A stretch of DNA of 64,000 nt from Thioclava sp. JE_KL1 (GCF_009296265.1 NZ_WBJS01000009.1:34571-98570), one strand, 5' to 3'. Positions 38,101 to 47,847 are shown, numbered from the stretch's first letter. The notes: a model not told the origin generated them from the letters alone. Numbers and translations are program-made.

Positions 38101-39207
38101 TTAGATTTTTACCCGTTCACGGCGGGAAGTGGCCATCGCGCGACGCAATTTGCTGCCAAGCGCGACGCGGCGGTAGATCAGCATGTAGCAGACGAAGACC
38201 ACGCCCACGCCTGCACCGAGGGCTGCGGGTGAGGTCGCGCTGAGCACAGTGATGGAACATGCGATCAAGCTGAGCGACCAGAGCACAACCGAGGTGATCG
38301 GATTGCGCATCTCCGGGCGTCCGAGCGACTCGGCGATTCGTTTCGCGCGGCTGCGATAGACGAGGCTGTGGAGATGCAGGCGGTCCGCAGCCCCAGGATG
38401 CGTGCCGTCCCGCTTCATGCGACGCCGGATCGAGACCACGGTTTCGATCCACGGATAGGCGAGTGCGAGTACGGCGATCAGCGGGGAAATCTCATGATTT
38501 CGGGCGGGAAGGACAATACCGATCACCGCCAGCACGAACCCCGTCGCATAGGCCCCGGCATCGCCGTAAAACAGCTTGCCGGAGGGGAAATTCATCACAA
38601 AGAATCCAGCAATCGAGCCGATCATCAGCAGACAAATCGCGAGGATCGGTCCGTCATTGGTCTGCCCGGCGATTACCGCGAAGGCCGAGAAAACAATGAT
38701 CGCGGAGCCGGAAGCGAGCCCGTTCACGCCATCGATGATGTTGAGCGAATTGGCGATCCCGCCGATCGCGATGGCGCTGAGCGCGATGCCGAAGGCCGGG
38801 TAGTGGAGCAGCACGTAGTCGAGGCCGGGAATATCCGAGCGATGAATATGATAGCCGGATACGAGGCAGAAGATCAGCCCGGCGCACACGGTGGCGATCA
38901 GGCGCCACTTGGCGGAGACTTTCTTGGTGATGTCCTCGATCGCGCCGGAGCCGAAGGCGGGAATGGCGCAAAGACAGATCGTCCACCAGAGCGCCTGCGT
39001 CTGCGCATCGAGCGTCAGACCCGCAGCCAACGCGCCTGCGAGGAGCGCAAAGCCCCCGATGCGTGGAGTTGGAGCTGCGTGGATTTTCTGGACACCATGA
39101 TCGCCGTCGAGCGTGAGTTTGCCGTGAAAGCTCTTGGTCGCAACGATCAGGACCGCCATTAACAGCGACGCAACAAAAGCTGTCACAACATACTCAAGAC
39201 CAATCAT
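38101..39207 (-). CDS. WecA/MraY-family undecaprenyl-phosphate sugar-1-phosphate transferase
   Basis: 368 aa with about ten transmembrane helices. Signatures: HAAPTPRIGGFAL near 43, NSLNIIDGVNGLASG near 155, FYGDAGAY near 215 and a late HLHSLVYRSRAKR loop. These place it in the polyprenyl-phosphate N-acetylhexosamine-1-phosphate transferase family that begins polysaccharide chains on undecaprenyl phosphate. Start at 39207 (MIGLEYVV) follows GGGGGGCAGTGT; the longer frame to 39234 is less likely. Confidence 0.88.
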   Translation of the reverse strand: MIGLEYVVTAFVASLLMAVLIVATKSFHGKLTLDGDHGVQKIHAAPTPRIGGFALLAGALAAGLTLDAQTQALWWTICLCAIPAFGSGAIEDITKKVSAKWRLIATVCAGLIFCLVSGYHIHRSDIPGLDYVLLHYPAFGIALSAIAIGGIANSLNIIDGVNGLASGSAIIVFSAFAVIAGQTNDGPILAICLLMIGSIAGFFVMNFPSGKLFYGDAGAYATGFVLAVIGIVLPARNHEISPLIAVLALAYPWIETVVSIRRRMKRDGTHPGAADRLHLHSLVYRSRAKRIAESLGRPEMRNPITSVVLWSLSLIACSITVLSATSPAALGAGVGVVFVCYMLIYRRVALGSKLRRAMATSRRERVKI

Positions 39208-39645
39208 ACACTGCCCCCCGGCAATAAAAATCATTATCGCGGCGGCAAATCTTAATATTTTGCTAACGCGATAGAGTGAAAAATAATGAAAATCGTACGA
39301 ATACCGTCGATAGAGAGATACTTAACTTTGTTCCCGGGGGTCAACGTCCTTTCACACGCCTTAGGCGAGTATTCGCGACAACGCCTCATCACCTCTACGT
39401 GAGGTCCGGGGTGACGTGGCGTCGCCTGAACGGTGTCACGAACGCGATGAAATCAATCCGGTTTCACGCTGTGCGCTGCTCGCCACAAGGTTGAACGGTT
39501 TGGCGGGCGATTCATGCCGAAGTATGAATGGGCGGTTGAAAACAGCGACAGCTTCTCTATTCAGAGGCGCTAGATGAAGCCCGTCTCAGGTCCCTTGGCC
39601 GAGGAATGGGTGACAGGCATAGGTAACGAGGCTCAGGAGGGCACG
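39208..39645. promoter_or_regulatory. divergent promoter region between wecA-like and wza
   Basis: The 438-bp gap holds no convincing gene (a 72-codon frame at 39276 has no ribosome site or protein-like features). TTAATATTTTGCTAA at 39252-39266 matches a CtrA box with one mismatch. ATTCAT-N8-ATGAAT lies at 39510-39529. The AT content is higher than its neighbours'. Confidence 0.45.
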
Positions 39646-40731
39646 ATGGGGGCAATGACGAGGATTTTCGCGGCGCTTTGCGCGTTGCTCTTTTTGGCCT
39701 CCTGCGACACCTCGACCACAAATTTCCCGGTCAACACCCGCAATGTCAGTTCCGTCGAGGATCCGGCGGCGGGCGATGTCGCGATCGTTCGGCTCAGCCT
39801 CGCCAATGTGGCCACCTTCGGCGCACCGTCCGATCTGAGCGGCGGACGCACGACGCTGCCCTCGAGCGACTACTGGAACTACCGGATCGGGCCGGGCGAC
39901 CTGCTTGATATCGTGGTTTATGAGCATCCCGAGCTGACCTCGCCCGCGGGCTCGACCCGGACGCCCGCCGAGGGTGGTCTGCGCGTCAATTCGGACGGCA
40001 CCTTCTACTATCCCTATGTCGGCAATGTGCGCGCCGCGGGCCGCACGCCGGAGCAGGTGCGCGCCGATCTCTCGCGCCAGCTGAAGGAATTCATTCCCTC
40101 GCCGCAGGTATCGGTGCGCGTCGTGGGCTACAACTCGCAGACCGTCTCCGTCACCGGCGAGGTGGGCAAGCCTGCTCGGATCCCGCTGACCTCCAAGTCG
40201 CTTACGCTGCTTGATGCGATCAACGAGGCGGGCGGCCTGAATGAGACGGCCGATGCGCGCCAAGTGCTCGTTCGTCGTGGCGGGCGGAGCTACGCGGTCG
40301 ATCTGCAAGCCTTCCTCAACCAGGGCATCGCCTCGAACAACCCCGTGCTGCGCAATGGCGATGTCGTCTCGGTGCAGCGCGCGACGAAGCTCGAAGCCTA
40401 TCTCCTGGGGCAGTTGGTGAAACCCGGCCCGATCGACTTGACCAAGGATGACGTGAGCCTCACCGAAGCCGTCACCTCTGTCGGCGGGCTGAACACCAAT
40501 CAGGCCGATGCGCGCGGGGTTTTCGTGTTCCGCGACAGCCCGAGCGGAGTGATCGTGTTCCAGCTCGATACGTCGAGCGCGGCGGCCTACGTGGTCGGCA
40601 CGAAATTCTTCCTGCATCCGCAGGACGTCGTCTATGTCACGACCGCACCGGTCGCGAAATGGAACCGCGTCGTCTCCAACATTCTTCCGACGCTGAGCAC
40701 GGCGCGCGCGGCCTCCGCGCTCGCGAACTGA
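39646..40731 (+). CDS. wza: polysaccharide export lipoprotein Wza
   Basis: 361 aa. The lipobox LFLASC gives lipidated Cys20. A Poly_export domain (YRIGPGDLLDIVVYEHPEL, then LRVNSDGTFYYPYVGNV) is followed by SLBB repeats (VSVTGEVGKPARIPLTSKSLTLLDAINEAGGL and AYLLGQLVKPGPIDLTKDDVSLTEAV). Wza forms the outer-membrane channel for group 1-type capsule/exopolysaccharide. GGAGGGCACG precedes the start at 39646. wzb follows after 3 bp. Confidence 0.93.
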   Translation: MGAMTRIFAALCALLFLASCDTSTTNFPVNTRNVSSVEDPAAGDVAIVRLSLANVATFGAPSDLSGGRTTLPSSDYWNYRIGPGDLLDIVVYEHPELTSPAGSTRTPAEGGLRVNSDGTFYYPYVGNVRAAGRTPEQVRADLSRQLKEFIPSPQVSVRVVGYNSQTVSVTGEVGKPARIPLTSKSLTLLDAINEAGGLNETADARQVLVRRGGRSYAVDLQAFLNQGIASNNPVLRNGDVVSVQRATKLEAYLLGQLVKPGPIDLTKDDVSLTEAVTSVGGLNTNQADARGVFVFRDSPSGVIVFQLDTSSAAAYVVGTKFFLHPQDVVYVTTAPVAKWNRVVSNILPTLSTARAASALAN

Positions 40732-40734
40732 TCC

Positions 40735-41181
40735 ATGGCGAAAGTCGGATCCATCCTCGTCGTCTGCGTCGGCAATATTTGCCGCTCCCCGGTGGGCGAA
40801 CGGCTTCTGGCCGCGGCCCTGCCGGACTGCAAGGTCAGCTCGGCGGGCATCGGCGCGGTTGTTGGCGCGAACGCGGACAAGACCATGAGCGAAGTCGCGG
40901 CGGAACACGGGCTGAGCCTCGACGGTCATGTCGCGCGCCAGTTCACCGCCGAGATCGGCGCCGAGCACGAATTGATCCTCGTGATGGAGGCGGGCCACAA
41001 GCGCGAGATCTCTCGCCGCGCGCCGCAACTGGGCGGGCGGGTGATGCTGTTCGATCAGTGGATGGGGGGCAAGGGGATCGCCGACCCGTACCGGGAACCG
41101 ATCGACGCCCATCGCAAGGCCTTCACCGAGATTTCCGCGGCGAGCGAGGCATGGGTCTCGCGGCTCGCACCGAAACGGTGA
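40735..41181 (+). CDS. wzb: low-molecular-weight protein tyrosine phosphatase Wzb
   Basis: 148 aa. The P-loop CVGNICR (Cys11, Arg17) is intact and DPYREP near 117 supplies the general acid Asp. Wzb removes phosphate from Wzc's tyrosine tail and so tunes polysaccharide export. It starts 3 bp after wza and is followed by wzc at 41243. Confidence 0.93.
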   Translation: MAKVGSILVVCVGNICRSPVGERLLAAALPDCKVSSAGIGAVVGANADKTMSEVAAEHGLSLDGHVARQFTAEIGAEHELILVMEAGHKREISRRAPQLGGRVMLFDQWMGGKGIADPYREPIDAHRKAFTEISAASEAWVSRLAPKR

Positions 41182-41242
41182 TCCGCGTCACGGCGGCATA
41201 GGCGCGGTTTTGAATAAGCATTTGAGAGTTTGAACGGGACAG

Positions 41243-43459
41243 ATGAAGCAAATTTCCGAAATGACGCAGAAACACGCCGCGCAGCCTGAAGTCGAGGATG
41301 ACGAGATCGACCTGATGGCGCTGGCCGGCGCGCTTCTGGCGGGCTGGAAATGGATCGCGCTGGCTTTCGTCATCGCCGTGAGCCTCGGTGCCTTTGTCGC
41401 GCTGCGCAAACCGGTGATATACCAGGCCACCGGGCTTCTGCAGCTCGAGCAATCGCAAAACGCGCTGGCCGCGCTGCCGACCTCGATGCAGGATATTCTC
41501 GGCAGCGACGGTGGCGGCAAATCGGAGGCGGAAACCCAGATCGCGATCATGTCCTCGCGGCTCGTTCTGGGGGAGGCGGCCAACAAGCTCAATTTGCAGA
41601 ATTTCGTGATCCCGCGGCGCTTGCCGGTGATCGGACTGCTGCCGACCAATCTGCATTTGCCGGATCCGGGACTGCTCGATCAGTATCAATGGGGGAATGA
41701 GAGCCTTCAGATCGGGCGCATGAAGGTGCCGGAGCAATGGCTGGGCGAGATGATCGACCTGCGCGTCACCGGTGCGGATAGCTACGAAGTGACTCTGCCG
41801 GACGGAACCGATCTCGCTGGCACGGTGGGTCATGAGATCACGGCGCGTGATGGCGATTTCACCTTGGCCGTGGCGTCGATGGATGCCCCGGCCGGGCGGG
41901 AATTCTACGTCGGGCGGCAATCGCTCAACGCTGCGATCAAGACGATGAAGGCGAATTTCTCGGTCTCCGAAAGCCCGCGCGGCTCGAACATCCTTCAGAC
42001 CTCGTATCAGGACTCCGATCGCCAGCGGGCCGAAGCGATCCTGAATGCGATCGCGACCTCCTTCGTGGAGCAGAATATCGAGCGCAATTCGGCCTCCGCC
42101 GAGAACAGCCTCGATTTTATCGAGAAGCAGCTTCCCGACGCCCGCCAGAACGTGTCCGACGCGGAGCAGGCGCTGAATGCCTATCGTCAGAAGCAAAAAT
42201 CGGTCGACGTCAAATACGAGACGCAGGCCCTGCTGGAACGCGTCACCAAGATCGAAGGCGAACTCTCCGCGCTTGATCTGAAAGAGGCGGAGCTGAAGAA
42301 CCAGTACACGGTCAATCACCCGGCCTATCAGGCGCTGCTGCAGAACCGCAAAGAGCTGCAGGCGCAGCTGGATCAGGCGAAGAAGGCGACCCAAGGTTTG
42401 CCGGAGACGCAGAAGGACATCTTCAACCTGCAGCGCAATCTCGAAGTGGCGCAGCAGGTCTACACCCAGCTGCTGAACCGTTCGCAGGAACTGAAGGTCG
42501 TGCGCGCCTCGACGGTGGGCTCGGTCCGCGTGATCGACAAAGCCTATGCGAGCACCCTCCCGGTCGCGCCGCGCAAATCGCGGATCGTGGCCCTCGCGGC
42601 GATCCTCGGCCTGATCATCGGCGCGGCCATCGTGCTGGTCCGTCGCGCGCTGCGCCGGGGGATCAAGGGCGCCGAAGAGATCGAGGCGCTCGGCCTCCCG
42701 GTCTTCGCAACCGTGCCTTTCGCACAGGAAGCCGCCGATCTGCGCAACCGCAAGGGCGATCTGCCGATCTTCGCGCTCGAACATCCCGAGGCGGTCGCGA
42801 CCGAGGCGCTGCGTTCCTTGCGGACCTCGCTGCATTTCGGGCTGCTGGATGCGCAGACCAATTCGATTCAGATCACCTCCGCCGCGCCTGGCGTCGGCAA
42901 GACCTTCATGTCGATCAACCTCGCCGTGGTCGCGGCGCAGGCGGGGCAGCGGGTCTGCGTGATCGATGCGGATATGCGCAAAGGTTACCTCGCGCGCTTC
43001 CTGCATCTGCCGAAAACGGCTGAAGGCCTGTCCGACTATCTCGGCCATGAAAAATCGCTGGCCGAGGTGATGCGCGACGGGCCGGTCGAGGGGCTGAAGG
43101 TTATCACTTCGGGCCGTTACCCGCCGAACCCGTCGGAACTGCTGATGCGGGCCGAGTTCGGGACCATGCTGCGCCAACTCGACAGCGAATTCGATCTGAT
43201 CATCGTCGACGCGCCGCCCGCGCTGGCCGTGACCGATCCGGTGGTGATCGGGCGCTCGGTCGGGGCGAGTATCGCGGTTGCGCGCCATCTCGAGACGATG
43301 CAGGGCGCGGTGCGCGCGGTGCAGGCTAGCTTCGAGGCGGCGGGCACCTCAATCACCGGTGCGGTCCTCAACGGCTTCAAGGCCGAGGCGAGTGAGCGCT
43401 ATGGCGGCCATTACCAATATCATTATAACTACCGCTACAGCTACAAATCCGACGACTGA
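41243..43459 (+). CDS. wzc: polysaccharide co-polymerase / tyrosine autokinase Wzc
   Basis: 738 aa. Wzz domain with the first membrane helix near 33-52 and a periplasmic coiled coil (about 270-400); second helix near 450-468. The cytoplasmic BY-kinase (about 520-738) has Walker A SAAPGVGKT near 547-555, A' VIDADMRKG and Walker B IIVDAPP. The tail is Tyr-rich (YGGHYQYHYNYRYSYK), the autophosphorylation cluster dephosphorylated by Wzb. It controls chain length and export with Wza. Confidence 0.94.
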   Translation: MKQISEMTQKHAAQPEVEDDEIDLMALAGALLAGWKWIALAFVIAVSLGAFVALRKPVIYQATGLLQLEQSQNALAALPTSMQDILGSDGGGKSEAETQIAIMSSRLVLGEAANKLNLQNFVIPRRLPVIGLLPTNLHLPDPGLLDQYQWGNESLQIGRMKVPEQWLGEMIDLRVTGADSYEVTLPDGTDLAGTVGHEITARDGDFTLAVASMDAPAGREFYVGRQSLNAAIKTMKANFSVSESPRGSNILQTSYQDSDRQRAEAILNAIATSFVEQNIERNSASAENSLDFIEKQLPDARQNVSDAEQALNAYRQKQKSVDVKYETQALLERVTKIEGELSALDLKEAELKNQYTVNHPAYQALLQNRKELQAQLDQAKKATQGLPETQKDIFNLQRNLEVAQQVYTQLLNRSQELKVVRASTVGSVRVIDKAYASTLPVAPRKSRIVALAAILGLIIGAAIVLVRRALRRGIKGAEEIEALGLPVFATVPFAQEAADLRNRKGDLPIFALEHPEAVATEALRSLRTSLHFGLLDAQTNSIQITSAAPGVGKTFMSINLAVVAAQAGQRVCVIDADMRKGYLARFLHLPKTAEGLSDYLGHEKSLAEVMRDGPVEGLKVITSGRYPPNPSELLMRAEFGTMLRQLDSEFDLIIVDAPPALAVTDPVVIGRSVGASIAVARHLETMQGAVRAVQASFEAAGTSITGAVLNGFKAEASERYGGHYQYHYNYRYSYKSDD

Positions 43460-43498
43460 GCGGGGGCGTCCCGTTCGTGACTCGGACGGGAGGCGCGA

Positions 43499-44404
43499 AT
43501 GCTGCGAAAACTGCTGGGCCGGGCGAAAATCTCGAAGCTCGGGATCACCACGCCCGAGCCGCGTCCGGACCGTCACGGCATCGCCATCGCCACGATCGTG
43601 CGCAACGAGGCGCGGTTCATCGGCGAATGGGCGCGGTTTCACCATGCTGCGGGCGTGCGGCATTTCGTGATCTACGACGATGCCAGCACGGATGAGACCC
43701 GCGCGGTGCTGCAAGGCGCGCTACCGCCCGAGGCGCTCACGATCATTCCCTGGGCGCAGCGGCTCAGCGATATCCGGCTGGGGCGCGAAATCCACAATCA
43801 GGTGCTCGCCTATGCCCACGCGGCTGGGAATTTTGGGAGTGACGTGCGCTGGATGGCTTTCATCGACGTGGACGAATTCCTGATCCCCACGGCGGGCGAT
43901 GATCTGAACGCCGCACTTGCGCCTCTGGGCGATATCCCGAATGTCTCGCTGCCGTGGCACATGTTCGGCTTCTCCGGCCATGAGACGACGCCCGAGGGCG
44001 GGATGCTCGCCAATTTCACCACCCGTGCGCGCGATCCGATGGGCGACGCGCCGGGGCTGCGGGCGTTCAAGATGCTCGTCGATCCGTGCCGCCTGACGGC
44101 GCTGCGCGTTCATTCGATGGAGACCGAGGGCGGGCAGGCGACGTGGAACGACGCGGGGATGAAGTCCGGCATGAGCGCGCGCGACAAGCCGGAGTTCTAC
44201 TCCACCGCCGCCGTGCAGCTGAACCACTATTACACGCGCTCGAAAGCCGATCTGGAGGCCAAGATCGCGCGCGGGCCGAACCTTGTGGCCAAGCGCGAGG
44301 CTTATCGGCGCAAGGTGATGCGCACCGTGAACAGCGTCGAGGCCGACACGGTCGAGGATACGCGCGCCCGCGATCTGGCCGCGCGCCTTGGGATCACCGG
44401 TTAA
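43499..44404 (+). CDS. glycosyltransferase family 2/92-like protein
   Basis: 301 aa. The opening IATIVRNEARFIGEWARFHHAAGV and VIYDDASTDETRAVL, plus WMAFIDVDEFL, are typical of the GT92/DUF23-like group with a DxD motif. A late LNHYYTRSKADLEAKIARG fits. It lies 40 bp after wzc, probably in the same operon, and ends tail-to-tail with the next gene (stop codons share 4 bp, TTAA). Sugar unknown. Confidence 0.82.
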   Translation: MLRKLLGRAKISKLGITTPEPRPDRHGIAIATIVRNEARFIGEWARFHHAAGVRHFVIYDDASTDETRAVLQGALPPEALTIIPWAQRLSDIRLGREIHNQVLAYAHAAGNFGSDVRWMAFIDVDEFLIPTAGDDLNAALAPLGDIPNVSLPWHMFGFSGHETTPEGGMLANFTTRARDPMGDAPGLRAFKMLVDPCRLTALRVHSMETEGGQATWNDAGMKSGMSARDKPEFYSTAAVQLNHYYTRSKADLEAKIARGPNLVAKREAYRRKVMRTVNSVEADTVEDTRARDLAARLGITG

Positions 44405-45213
44405 GGATCCTTGCGCCAGTTCTCCTCGACCCATTTCGTGGGCCAGAGGAAGTGGCGCAGGTGGCGCAGCATCGATCCGTCACGGTCGCCGCGCAGGCCC
44501 GCCTTCACATGCTCCATCGGCGCCATATGGGTTGAGCGGCTGTTCCAGCGCCCCTCGATCGCGTCGATCGGGTTCAACCCGCCGGGGAAGATCACGACTT
44601 TCGCATCCTTCGGCAGTTTCGGCGGCGCGAAGAAGTTGATCGGGAATTGCCGGATGCAATGCCACTTGAAGGTCGCAACCCAGCCCTTCGGCCAGAACTT
44701 CACGCCACCCGGCGTGCGCCGTGTCACGAAGCGCTGCTCGAACACGTATTTCTCCGCCGTGCCCTGCGGATCGGCGAGGAATTCCTCGCGCAGCGGCGCC
44801 AGCTTGCCGATCGGGAAACGGTAGAGCGAGGTCTGGCCCAGCCGTTCGAACGGGGTGTTCGGGTTGCGGGTCAGGATCACGTCGTCGGGGTCGCCATATT
44901 CGAACATCGCATCGAGATTGCCGGTCACGACCACGTCGAGGTCGAGAAACAGCACCGGCCCGGACAGCCCGCCCAGATCGGAGCGCCACAGCCGGGACTT
45001 GCCCCAGATGCCCTGACGCACATTGGGCATGTCGCAATCGAGCTCGGGCAGCGGCATCGCGGTGATGCCGGGATCGAGTCCTTCGAACGTGTCGGTGAAG
45101 CAGTAGAAATCGAAGGGCGGCGTCACATGGCGCGCGACCATTCCGTAGAGGCGGTTGACGTAATCGACGCCGTATTTCTCGCCCCAGCGGATACAGATGA
45201 TCTGTTTCTTCAT
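44401..45213 (-). CDS. glycosyltransferase-like protein (GT-A fold, unassigned)
   Basis: 270 aa. IICIRWGEKYGVDYVNRLYGMVARH then VLFLDLDVVVTGNLDAMFEY contain a DxD-type motif of a GT-A fold; HVTPPFDFYCFTDTFEGL is typical of GT8-related or capsule-type transferases. Start at 45213 follows AAGGTGTCGC. It ends 4 bp within the stop of the gene on the other strand. Specificity unknown. Confidence 0.72.
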   Translation of the reverse strand: MKKQIICIRWGEKYGVDYVNRLYGMVARHVTPPFDFYCFTDTFEGLDPGITAMPLPELDCDMPNVRQGIWGKSRLWRSDLGGLSGPVLFLDLDVVVTGNLDAMFEYGDPDDVILTRNPNTPFERLGQTSLYRFPIGKLAPLREEFLADPQGTAEKYVFEQRFVTRRTPGGVKFWPKGWVATFKWHCIRQFPINFFAPPKLPKDAKVVIFPGGLNPIDAIEGRWNSRSTHMAPMEHVKAGLRGDRDGSMLRHLRHFLWPTKWVEENWRKDP

Positions 45214-45285
45214 GCGACACCTTTTTGAGTTACGCGCCCTCAATAGCCCCAGCGGGCGGGGCCGTGCAATCGCGGATCGGAGCGG

Positions 45286-45981
45286 TCAGCGGAAGAAGCG
45301 CGGCCGCAGATGGGCGTTGAGCTTTTTCGCCAAGCGCTTGAGCGGATGCATCTTCTTGCCGCGCGTGCGCCCGATATCCTGCAAATCGGCCGCATCGAGC
45401 CCATAGGCGGGCAGGCGGGCCGCAAGGTCGTCGGCGCTGTCATTGTCGAGATCGAATTCCACGTATTGATCCGGCTTGTCGGCCATATAGGCGCGCACAT
45501 CGGCCAGATGCGCATCCCATTCCGCGCGCCATTGATCCTTGAGCACCTCGAGATCGGTCAGCCCCCGCGCCGCCAGTTCGCGCTTGGCAAACTCACCATG
45601 GCCATGCTTGAGACGCGACGCGATCCAGCCTTCGCGGTCGCGGAAGTTCAGAAGCAGGATCGTGTCGGGATAATCGCGCAGGATTTCGCGGAAGGCGGTG
45701 GCACCTTCCCAGGTCACGGTGCCGTCGCTGTAGATCAGGTCGCAATAGAAGGTGAAATCCTCGGCGCTGGCAAAGACCTTTCGCCCGGCGGCGAGGTTCT
45801 CGCGCATCACCCGGCCGATGCGGCGCGGCACGGGGCGGCCTTCGCGGATCTTGTGGTGAACGGTGGGGTGGTCTGCTGCGCGAAACAGCTCGGCCAGCGA
45901 GCGCGTGCCGCATTTGTTGAACCCGATTGCGACGACGCGCGGCAGGGAGTGCGGTTGCGCGGAAGCGGCGCGATCTTGCAT
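45286..45981 (-). CDS. sulfotransferase family protein
   Basis: 231 aa. It opens with VVAIGFNKCGTRSLAELF, a PAPS-binding loop of the sulfotransferase fold, and has LLLNFRDREGWIASRLKH near 115, the second phosphate motif. The C-terminus is basic. GAGGTCGCC precedes the start. It lies in the polysaccharide region and may act on a surface glycan; the substrate is unknown. Confidence 0.75.
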   Translation of the reverse strand: MQDRAASAQPHSLPRVVAIGFNKCGTRSLAELFRAADHPTVHHKIREGRPVPRRIGRVMRENLAAGRKVFASAEDFTFYCDLIYSDGTVTWEGATAFREILRDYPDTILLLNFRDREGWIASRLKHGHGEFAKRELAARGLTDLEVLKDQWRAEWDAHLADVRAYMADKPDQYVEFDLDNDSADDLAARLPAYGLDAADLQDIGRTRGKKMHPLKRLAKKLNAHLRPRFFR

Positions 45982-46094
45982 GGCGACCTCGGAGCGGGTG
46001 AGACAGGAGCGGCGAAAACGTAACCTCTCCTATCCCATCTTGGGCGGATCGTTTCAATCGCGCTTTGTGCGTCTGGCGACCCGCCGCAAACCGG

Positions 46095-47441
46095 TTACAT
46101 CCGCAGCCGGAAGTAGCTCATCTCGATATTGCCTTCCATCCCGGTATCGCAATGACCGAAGCGCGAGTTCGAGGTGCCGTCGATCTTGCCGCCGGAGACG
46201 ATCGCGACACCTTCGATCCCCTCGGCCTGTGCCGAGAAGCTCACATCCTTCACCGCGAGGATCTGGCCGCCGAAGAAGGAGATTTTCGCTGCCGAGGAGA
46301 CACCGCCCATGGTGATCAGCTTCGCGCCGCCGTCAGGGGCGCAATTGTCATCGCGCCCAATGCGCAGCCCCTGCGGAGCCGAGAAGCTGCGATCATCGGT
46401 CGAGGTGTTCGCGAAGATCGCGTTTTCGAGTGCAACGCCATTGCCGAATTTCACCGGGCAATCCGCGATTACAGCGACTTCCGAGATCACGGCGGGATCG
46501 GTCGTCACGGTGTCGTCGACTTTATTCGGGACCGAGATCGTCACGCTCGAATTACAGTTGAGCACATAAAGATTGCCGGGTTCGAAGTCGGTGGTGTCGA
46601 GCTTGGTGCCGGTCAGCACGGTCGGGCTCTTGTTGGTGATGTAGGCGGGCAGATAGCCGGTGCCGTCCCGCATCGACTCGATGATCTTGGGAATGCGATC
46701 GATGACGCGCAGCTTGTAGAACGAGGTGCGCAGCGCTTCTTGCAGCCCGTCATTCTGCTTGAACCCCGAGGCGGGGATGTCGAGCTTGCTGGTGTCGGGC
46801 ATCGACACGATCGCGCCGCTCTCGAAGAGGTTGTTCTGATTGAGCGAAACATATTGCGCCGCATAGAGGCAGAAGCCCGAAGCGAAGCTGTTGCCCGATT
46901 GCAGGTCGATCACGCCTTTCGCGGCCAAACCTTCGGTGAGGCAGGCGGGCTGATAGGCTTCGGCCACGGCGCCGGTGTTGATTTGCCAACCGTCCTGACC
47001 GATCACCTTGCCGAAGAAGGTGGGTGCGGCGTTCGCGCGCTCGGTCGTGCGATGGGCCATCACGCGGACGGCCGGGCTCAGATCGAGGTCTTCGGCGTAA
47101 TCCGTGACGAAGCGGTGATTGGTCGCGTCGTAATAACCGAAGGTCACGTCGTCTTTGGTGATCACCGAAGTCCCGTCATCGGAGGCGAGGTTGGAGTGGG
47201 CCAGCTGGGCCGCACGGGTCTTCGCCTCGTCTTTGGTGATCAGCGGGTCAGAGGAGAGATACATCGCACCGAGCGCCGCTGCATCGGCCGCGTCCTGCAT
47301 CACCACCCGATTGCGATAGCCGTTCGAGACGTCGAGCGCGAGACTGCCGACAGCGAGGAACAGGATCGTCCAGAACAGCGAAAGCTGGGTGATCACGCCA
47401 TCTTCTTCAGCGGTAAAATCGGTAATCGTTACGCGGTTCAT
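46095..47441 (-). CDS. TadG-like Flp pilus assembly / von Willebrand-type protein
   Basis: 448 aa. The N-terminus is the Tad-type anchor: EEDGVITQLSLFWTILFLAVGSLALDVSNGYRNRVVMQDAADAAALGAM (pilin-like prepilin start and TadE/G motif near 15-60). The rest is a large extracellular domain without a recognised metal site. Such proteins are pseudopilins or adhesins of the tight-adherence system. It starts 1 bp after the TadE-like gene. Confidence 0.85.
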   Translation of the reverse strand: MNRVTITDFTAEEDGVITQLSLFWTILFLAVGSLALDVSNGYRNRVVMQDAADAAALGAMYLSSDPLITKDEAKTRAAQLAHSNLASDDGTSVITKDDVTFGYYDATNHRFVTDYAEDLDLSPAVRVMAHRTTERANAAPTFFGKVIGQDGWQINTGAVAEAYQPACLTEGLAAKGVIDLQSGNSFASGFCLYAAQYVSLNQNNLFESGAIVSMPDTSKLDIPASGFKQNDGLQEALRTSFYKLRVIDRIPKIIESMRDGTGYLPAYITNKSPTVLTGTKLDTTDFEPGNLYVLNCNSSVTISVPNKVDDTVTTDPAVISEVAVIADCPVKFGNGVALENAIFANTSTDDRSFSAPQGLRIGRDDNCAPDGGAKLITMGGVSSAAKISFFGGQILAVKDVSFSAQAEGIEGVAIVSGGKIDGTSNSRFGHCDTGMEGNIEMSYFRLRM

Positions 47442-47442
47442 G

Positions 47443-47847
47443 TCAGGACTCCATGTAGCGGTAGTCGTGGACCGTGAGGTCCATGTTGAGAACTCTGGTG
47501 AAAAGACCTGTGGCGACGAGTTCGGACATCGGGATCGTCACGCGGGTCTCGATGATCCCGTCGGTGACTTGCGTGTCGACCGTGTAGGTGGTCTCGTCAT
47601 AGGGGAGCAGGGCGCGCAGGCGCGCCATCGTGTCCTCGTCATTCTCGAACCGCCCGACCGAGTAGGCGCGATCTACATCCTGCACGATACCGAGGATCCG
47701 CGATTGGGCGTTGAAGATGAGGGAAACGTCGACGGTCGCGGCGAGCATCCCGATAAACAACGGCAGCCAGAGCAATGCTTCGATCGTTGTGGCGCCGTCT
47801 TCGGCGGAGAAGAAACTCTTTAAACGCTTCAAGACAGGACGCCCCAT
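47443..47847 (-). CDS. TadE-like pilus assembly protein
   Basis: 134 aa from the ATG at 47847. The TadE motif is clear: EDGATTIEALLWLPLFIGMLAATVDVSLIF, with a single helix at about 20-40. It is the first gene of a pair with the TadG-like protein. The rest of a tad locus (tadA-C, flp) is not in the window. Ribosome site weak; a TTG at 47883 is an alternative start. Confidence 0.82.
   Translation of the reverse strand: MGRPVLKRLKSFFSAEDGATTIEALLWLPLFIGMLAATVDVSLIFNAQSRILGIVQDVDRAYSVGRFENDEDTMARLRALLPYDETTYTVDTQVTDGIIETRVTIPMSELVATGLFTRVLNMDLTVHDYRYMES

Noticed and set aside
39276..39494. 72-codon ORF between the WecA-like gene and wza
   Set aside because: No ribosome site, no hydrophobic or domain signal, and it lies in a promoter region.
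41123..43288. 721-codon minus-strand frame opposite wzc
   Set aside because: Antisense shadow of wzc with biased composition; no recognisable domain.
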